Shown: positions 61,748-64,000 of the stretch, in pieces
Position numbering within the stretch: the stretch's first letter is position 1
Layout: every line of letters starts with the position of its first letter
From: Ferruginibacter sp.
Lineage (GTDB): Bacteria > Bacteroidota > Bacteroidia > Chitinophagales > Chitinophagaceae
Assembly (NCBI GenBank): GCA_013141115.1
Contig: JABFRP010000001.1
Span: forward strand, 310,001 to 374,000
Length of the DNA: 64,000 nt
Direction of reading: 5' to 3'
The notes under the pieces: generated by a model
The model's input: only the letters and a program-made list of their open reading frames with translations
The model's database searches: none
Told to the model about the DNA's origin: nothing
Translations under genes and position numbers: made by a program

Positions 61748-62254
61748 ATGATCACAATAGTTTCGGGAACCAACAGATTGGGAAGTAATACGCTTAAAGT
61801 AGCCAAAGAATACCAACGGATCCTAGCAGAAAAGGGTGTAACCGCCGCAATATTTTCGCTGGAAGCAATAAATATAATGCAAAGAGATGCTGATTTTGAA
61901 AAGATAGAAAACGACATCATCATACCCACCAGGGCTTTTATTTTTATTGTGCCGGAGTATAATGGCAGTTTTCCCGGGGTTTTAAAAATGCTTTTTGATA
62001 ACAGCCGCTCTCACGAAATATGGTTTAATAAAGAGGCTTTAATAACAGGTAATGCCACAGGGCGGGCCGGTAATTTGAGAGGCATGGATCATTTGGCAGA
62101 TATTTTAAATTATGTAAAGATCACGGTGCATCCCAATAAATTGCCTTTATCTACCGTAAACCGGCTGATGGATAGTGAAGGGAAATTTACAGACACAGGG
62201 GCATTAAATGCCATCAATAATCAGCTGGACGAATTTTTAAAATGGCGGAAGTAA
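61748..62254 (+). CDS. NADPH-dependent FMN reductase family protein
   Basis: A 168-residue flavodoxin-fold protein. The phosphate-binding loop is SGTNRLGSNTLKVA, and the family motif is PEYNGSFPGVLKMLFDN (PEYNxSxPGxLKN type). GNATGRAGNLRGMDHLADIL follows. Members reduce FMN, azo compounds or quinones with NAD(P)H; the substrate here is unknown. It has its own operator-like palindrome and is divergent from parA. Confidence 0.92.
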   Translation: MITIVSGTNRLGSNTLKVAKEYQRILAEKGVTAAIFSLEAINIMQRDADFEKIENDIIIPTRAFIFIVPEYNGSFPGVLKMLFDNSRSHEIWFNKEALITGNATGRAGNLRGMDHLADILNYVKITVHPNKLPLSTVNRLMDSEGKFTDTGALNAINNQLDEFLKWRK

Positions 62255-62331
62255 TAAGTTTTACCATTTCGTTAAAATATTATCATTTACCAATCGTCTA
62301 CCTTCATAATCATCAACCATTAATTTAATTC

Positions 62332-63582
62332 ATGCGAACACCTTTAGGCGTAACTATTTTTATTACCATCATGCTTTTACTGGATACTTACGTTTTTCAG
62401 GCCGTTAAATCGGTTAGCCATTCATTATCTCCCAAAGCAAAAACAATTATTTATTCGGTTTACTGGGGCTTAACAGCCATAGCAATTGTAAGCTTTTTAT
62501 TATTTGTATATACCGAGCAGGATTTTTTAGGTAAGAAAGTAAGAACCTATTTATTTGCTACTGTTATTGGATTGTTTTTGGCCAAGGTTACCGCAGTTAC
62601 TTTCTTTTTAATTGATGACATACGCCGTGCCATACAATGGGGCTATACAAAATTATTTTTGCCTAATAAACCAGTGAACGATATGGTAAGCGAAGGTATT
62701 ACCCGGTCGGCATTTTTAAACTGGCTGGGCCTTGCTGCTGGTTCTACGTTATTTGGCAGCTTACTTTATGGGTTCAGTAATAAATACAATTACGATTTAA
62801 AAAGATTGCAACTAAGTTTTGAAAATTTACCTAATTCATTCAAAGGATTAAAGATTGTACACATCAGCGATATACACAGTGGCAGCTTTACCGATAAAAA
62901 AGCTGTGTTACATGGAGTGGAAAAAATAATGAGCGAAAAACCCGATATAATATTTTTTACCGGCGACCTGGTAAACGACAGAGCAATAGAAATGGATGAC
63001 TACATGGATGTTTTTAGTAAATTAAAAGCACCGATGGGAGTGTACAGTACTTTAGGCAATCATGATTATGGCGATTATGTAACCTGGCCACATAATGGTG
63101 TAACTAAAGAACAGAACTTAGAGAATCTTAAAAAAGTACATGCCGATTTAGGCTGGCGTTTATTAATGAATGAGCATGTGGCTTTAGAAAAAAATGGTGA
63201 ACATATTGCATTGCTGGGTATTGAGAACTGGGGCGCTAAAGCAAGATTTCCCAAGCATGGCCGTATGGACCTGGCGCACCCCGGTACAGAAAAATATCCT
63301 TTTAAAATTTTATTAAGCCACGATCCCAGCCATTGGGATGCACAGGTAAAAAAAGAATACCCCGATATCGACCTGATGCTGAGTGGCCACACCCATGGTA
63401 TGCAATTTGGTATTGAGATACCCGGTTTTAAATGGAGCCCCGTACAATATATGTATAAGCAATGGGCAGGTATTTACACAGATGGTAAACAACAATTAAA
63501 TGTAAACCGTGGCTTTGGGTTTATTGGTTACCCGGGTAGGGTAGGTGTGTTGCCGGAAATCAGTGTGATTGAGTTGGGGTAA
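62332..63582 (+). CDS. Membrane-anchored metallophosphoesterase
   Basis: A 416-residue protein. Residues 1-150 hold four hydrophobic segments (TIFITIMLLLDTYVF, IIYSVYWGLTAIAIVSFLLFV, LFATVIGLFLAKVTAVTFFL, FLNWLGLAAGSTLFGSLLYG). Residues ~165-410 are a calcineurin-like phosphoesterase: HISDIHSGSF (DxH), FFTGDLVND (GDxxxD), LGNHDYGDY (GNHD), LLSHDP and SGHTHGMQFG (GHxH). Close relatives are YkuE/YaeI-type enzymes that act on lipid-linked phosphates; that role is inferred. Monocistronic. Confidence 0.94.
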   Translation: MRTPLGVTIFITIMLLLDTYVFQAVKSVSHSLSPKAKTIIYSVYWGLTAIAIVSFLLFVYTEQDFLGKKVRTYLFATVIGLFLAKVTAVTFFLIDDIRRAIQWGYTKLFLPNKPVNDMVSEGITRSAFLNWLGLAAGSTLFGSLLYGFSNKYNYDLKRLQLSFENLPNSFKGLKIVHISDIHSGSFTDKKAVLHGVEKIMSEKPDIIFFTGDLVNDRAIEMDDYMDVFSKLKAPMGVYSTLGNHDYGDYVTWPHNGVTKEQNLENLKKVHADLGWRLLMNEHVALEKNGEHIALLGIENWGAKARFPKHGRMDLAHPGTEKYPFKILLSHDPSHWDAQVKKEYPDIDLMLSGHTHGMQFGIEIPGFKWSPVQYMYKQWAGIYTDGKQQLNVNRGFGFIGYPGRVGVLPEISVIELG

Positions 63583-63654
63583 GAATATTCATCTTTTATA
63601 TCTTTTAACTTTTATAGCGGCGTTTTATTTTTATCTTTCGATAAATGAAATGCT

Positions 63655-64000
63655 ATGATTCGTATTGTTGTAATTATCGCTTTAACTTTTTCTCTTTCTT
63701 CTTGTTCAAATAAATCTGATAGTATTCTAGCAGTATTTAAAGCTACTGACGAAGGGTTGATACAATCTAACAGTGTTATTTCCAATTCAAATACTATTAT
63801 TTATCATGCCTTGGATGAAAAAATTTTAAAACCACAAAGTGCTCATCAAGCTTCTGTATGGCAGCCCAAAGCTATACTTATAAAAGAAAAATCTGCTGCG
63901 ATAATCAGGTATCTGGATTCCTTGATTGTTGTATTAAAAAAAGTAGCTAATCTAAGGTTAGAAAATATGAGAGAGGTTTATAATGAAGAAGATGTAGATG
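63655..64000 (+). CDS. Lipoprotein with GldM N-terminal-like domain (3' truncated by window)
   Basis: The frame is open from this ATG to the window end (115 codons). It starts MIRIVVIIALTFSLSSCSNK, a lipoprotein signal with Cys17. The following ILAVFKATDEGLIQSNSVISNS ... IIYHALDEK ... VWQPKAILIKEKSAAIIRYLDSLIVVLKK resembles the N-terminal helical domain of the T9SS motor protein GldM (pattern judged by eye), but with a lipid anchor in place of GldM's inner-membrane helix. A -7-like TATCTTTC lies at 63632-63639. The role is unknown because the rest of the gene is outside the window. Confidence 0.6.
   Translation, partial: MIRIVVIIALTFSLSSCSNKSDSILAVFKATDEGLIQSNSVISNSNTIIYHALDEKILKPQSAHQASVWQPKAILIKEKSAAIIRYLDSLIVVLKKVANLRLENMREVYNEEDVD

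Overview
The window reads as chromosome of a Bacteroidota bacterium, most likely family Chitinophagaceae (inference). The evidence is several proteins with type IX secretion (T9SS) C-terminal sorting domains, SprB-type repeats, -7 boxes of the form TAnnTTTG, almost no Shine-Dalgarno sequences, a parA-parB-DUF5683-dapB neighbourhood, DUF4954, LytTR and Reg_prop two-component proteins, and AT-rich DNA. I saw no tRNA, rRNA, CRISPR array, transposase or prophage.

Layout. 1-4.0 kb: a YbhFSR-type ABC exporter (two ATPases, the first cut by the window edge, and two ABC-2 permeases) plus a small hypothetical. 4.3-9.4 kb: a 1481-residue repeat-rich T9SS surface protein and a convergent lipoprotein. 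9.5-13.4 kb: infA-rpmJ-rpsM-rpsK-rpsD-rpoA-rplQ, with unusually long gaps filled by palindromes and probable RNA leaders. 13.6-15.8 kb: carA, a DUF4230 protein and aroQ. 15.9-23.7 kb: a parvulin-like protein, a SIMPL protein, a DUF4954 protein, glmS, a histidine phosphatase and mgtE. 23.8-28.4 kb: a SET protein, a frameshifted T9SS beta-propeller protein and a SprB-repeat lipoprotein with a CX4CH haem-like motif. 28.5-36.8 kb: the agmatine pathway aguA-aguB with bestrophin, an M90 peptidase, YceI, a solitary HNH nuclease and aconitase. 36.9-40.3 kb: a PspC-like protein, two tandem AraC regulators and kdsA. 40.3-50.9 kb: a minus-strand run from a small T9SS protein and a YadA/collagen/S74 fibre down to a Reg_prop histidine kinase and a LytTR regulator. 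51-58 kb: a threonine dehydrogenase-like enzyme, two outer-membrane barrels, and a NarL-type regulator with two paralogous TPR histidine kinases. 58-64 kb: dapB, DUF5683, parB, parA, an FMN reductase, a membrane metallophosphoesterase and the start of a GldM-N-like lipoprotein.

The genes combine core translation, nucleotide, wall and LPS metabolism with a large surface and secreted component. The most interesting signals are non-coding. A candidate H-type RNA pseudoknot lies just upstream of rpsD (S4). Several families of intergenic palindromes recur at distant loci. A recent 103-bp tandem triplication rebuilds the 3' end of a lipoprotein gene. Two genes are broken by single-base homopolymer frameshifts, which may be real or may be sequence errors.
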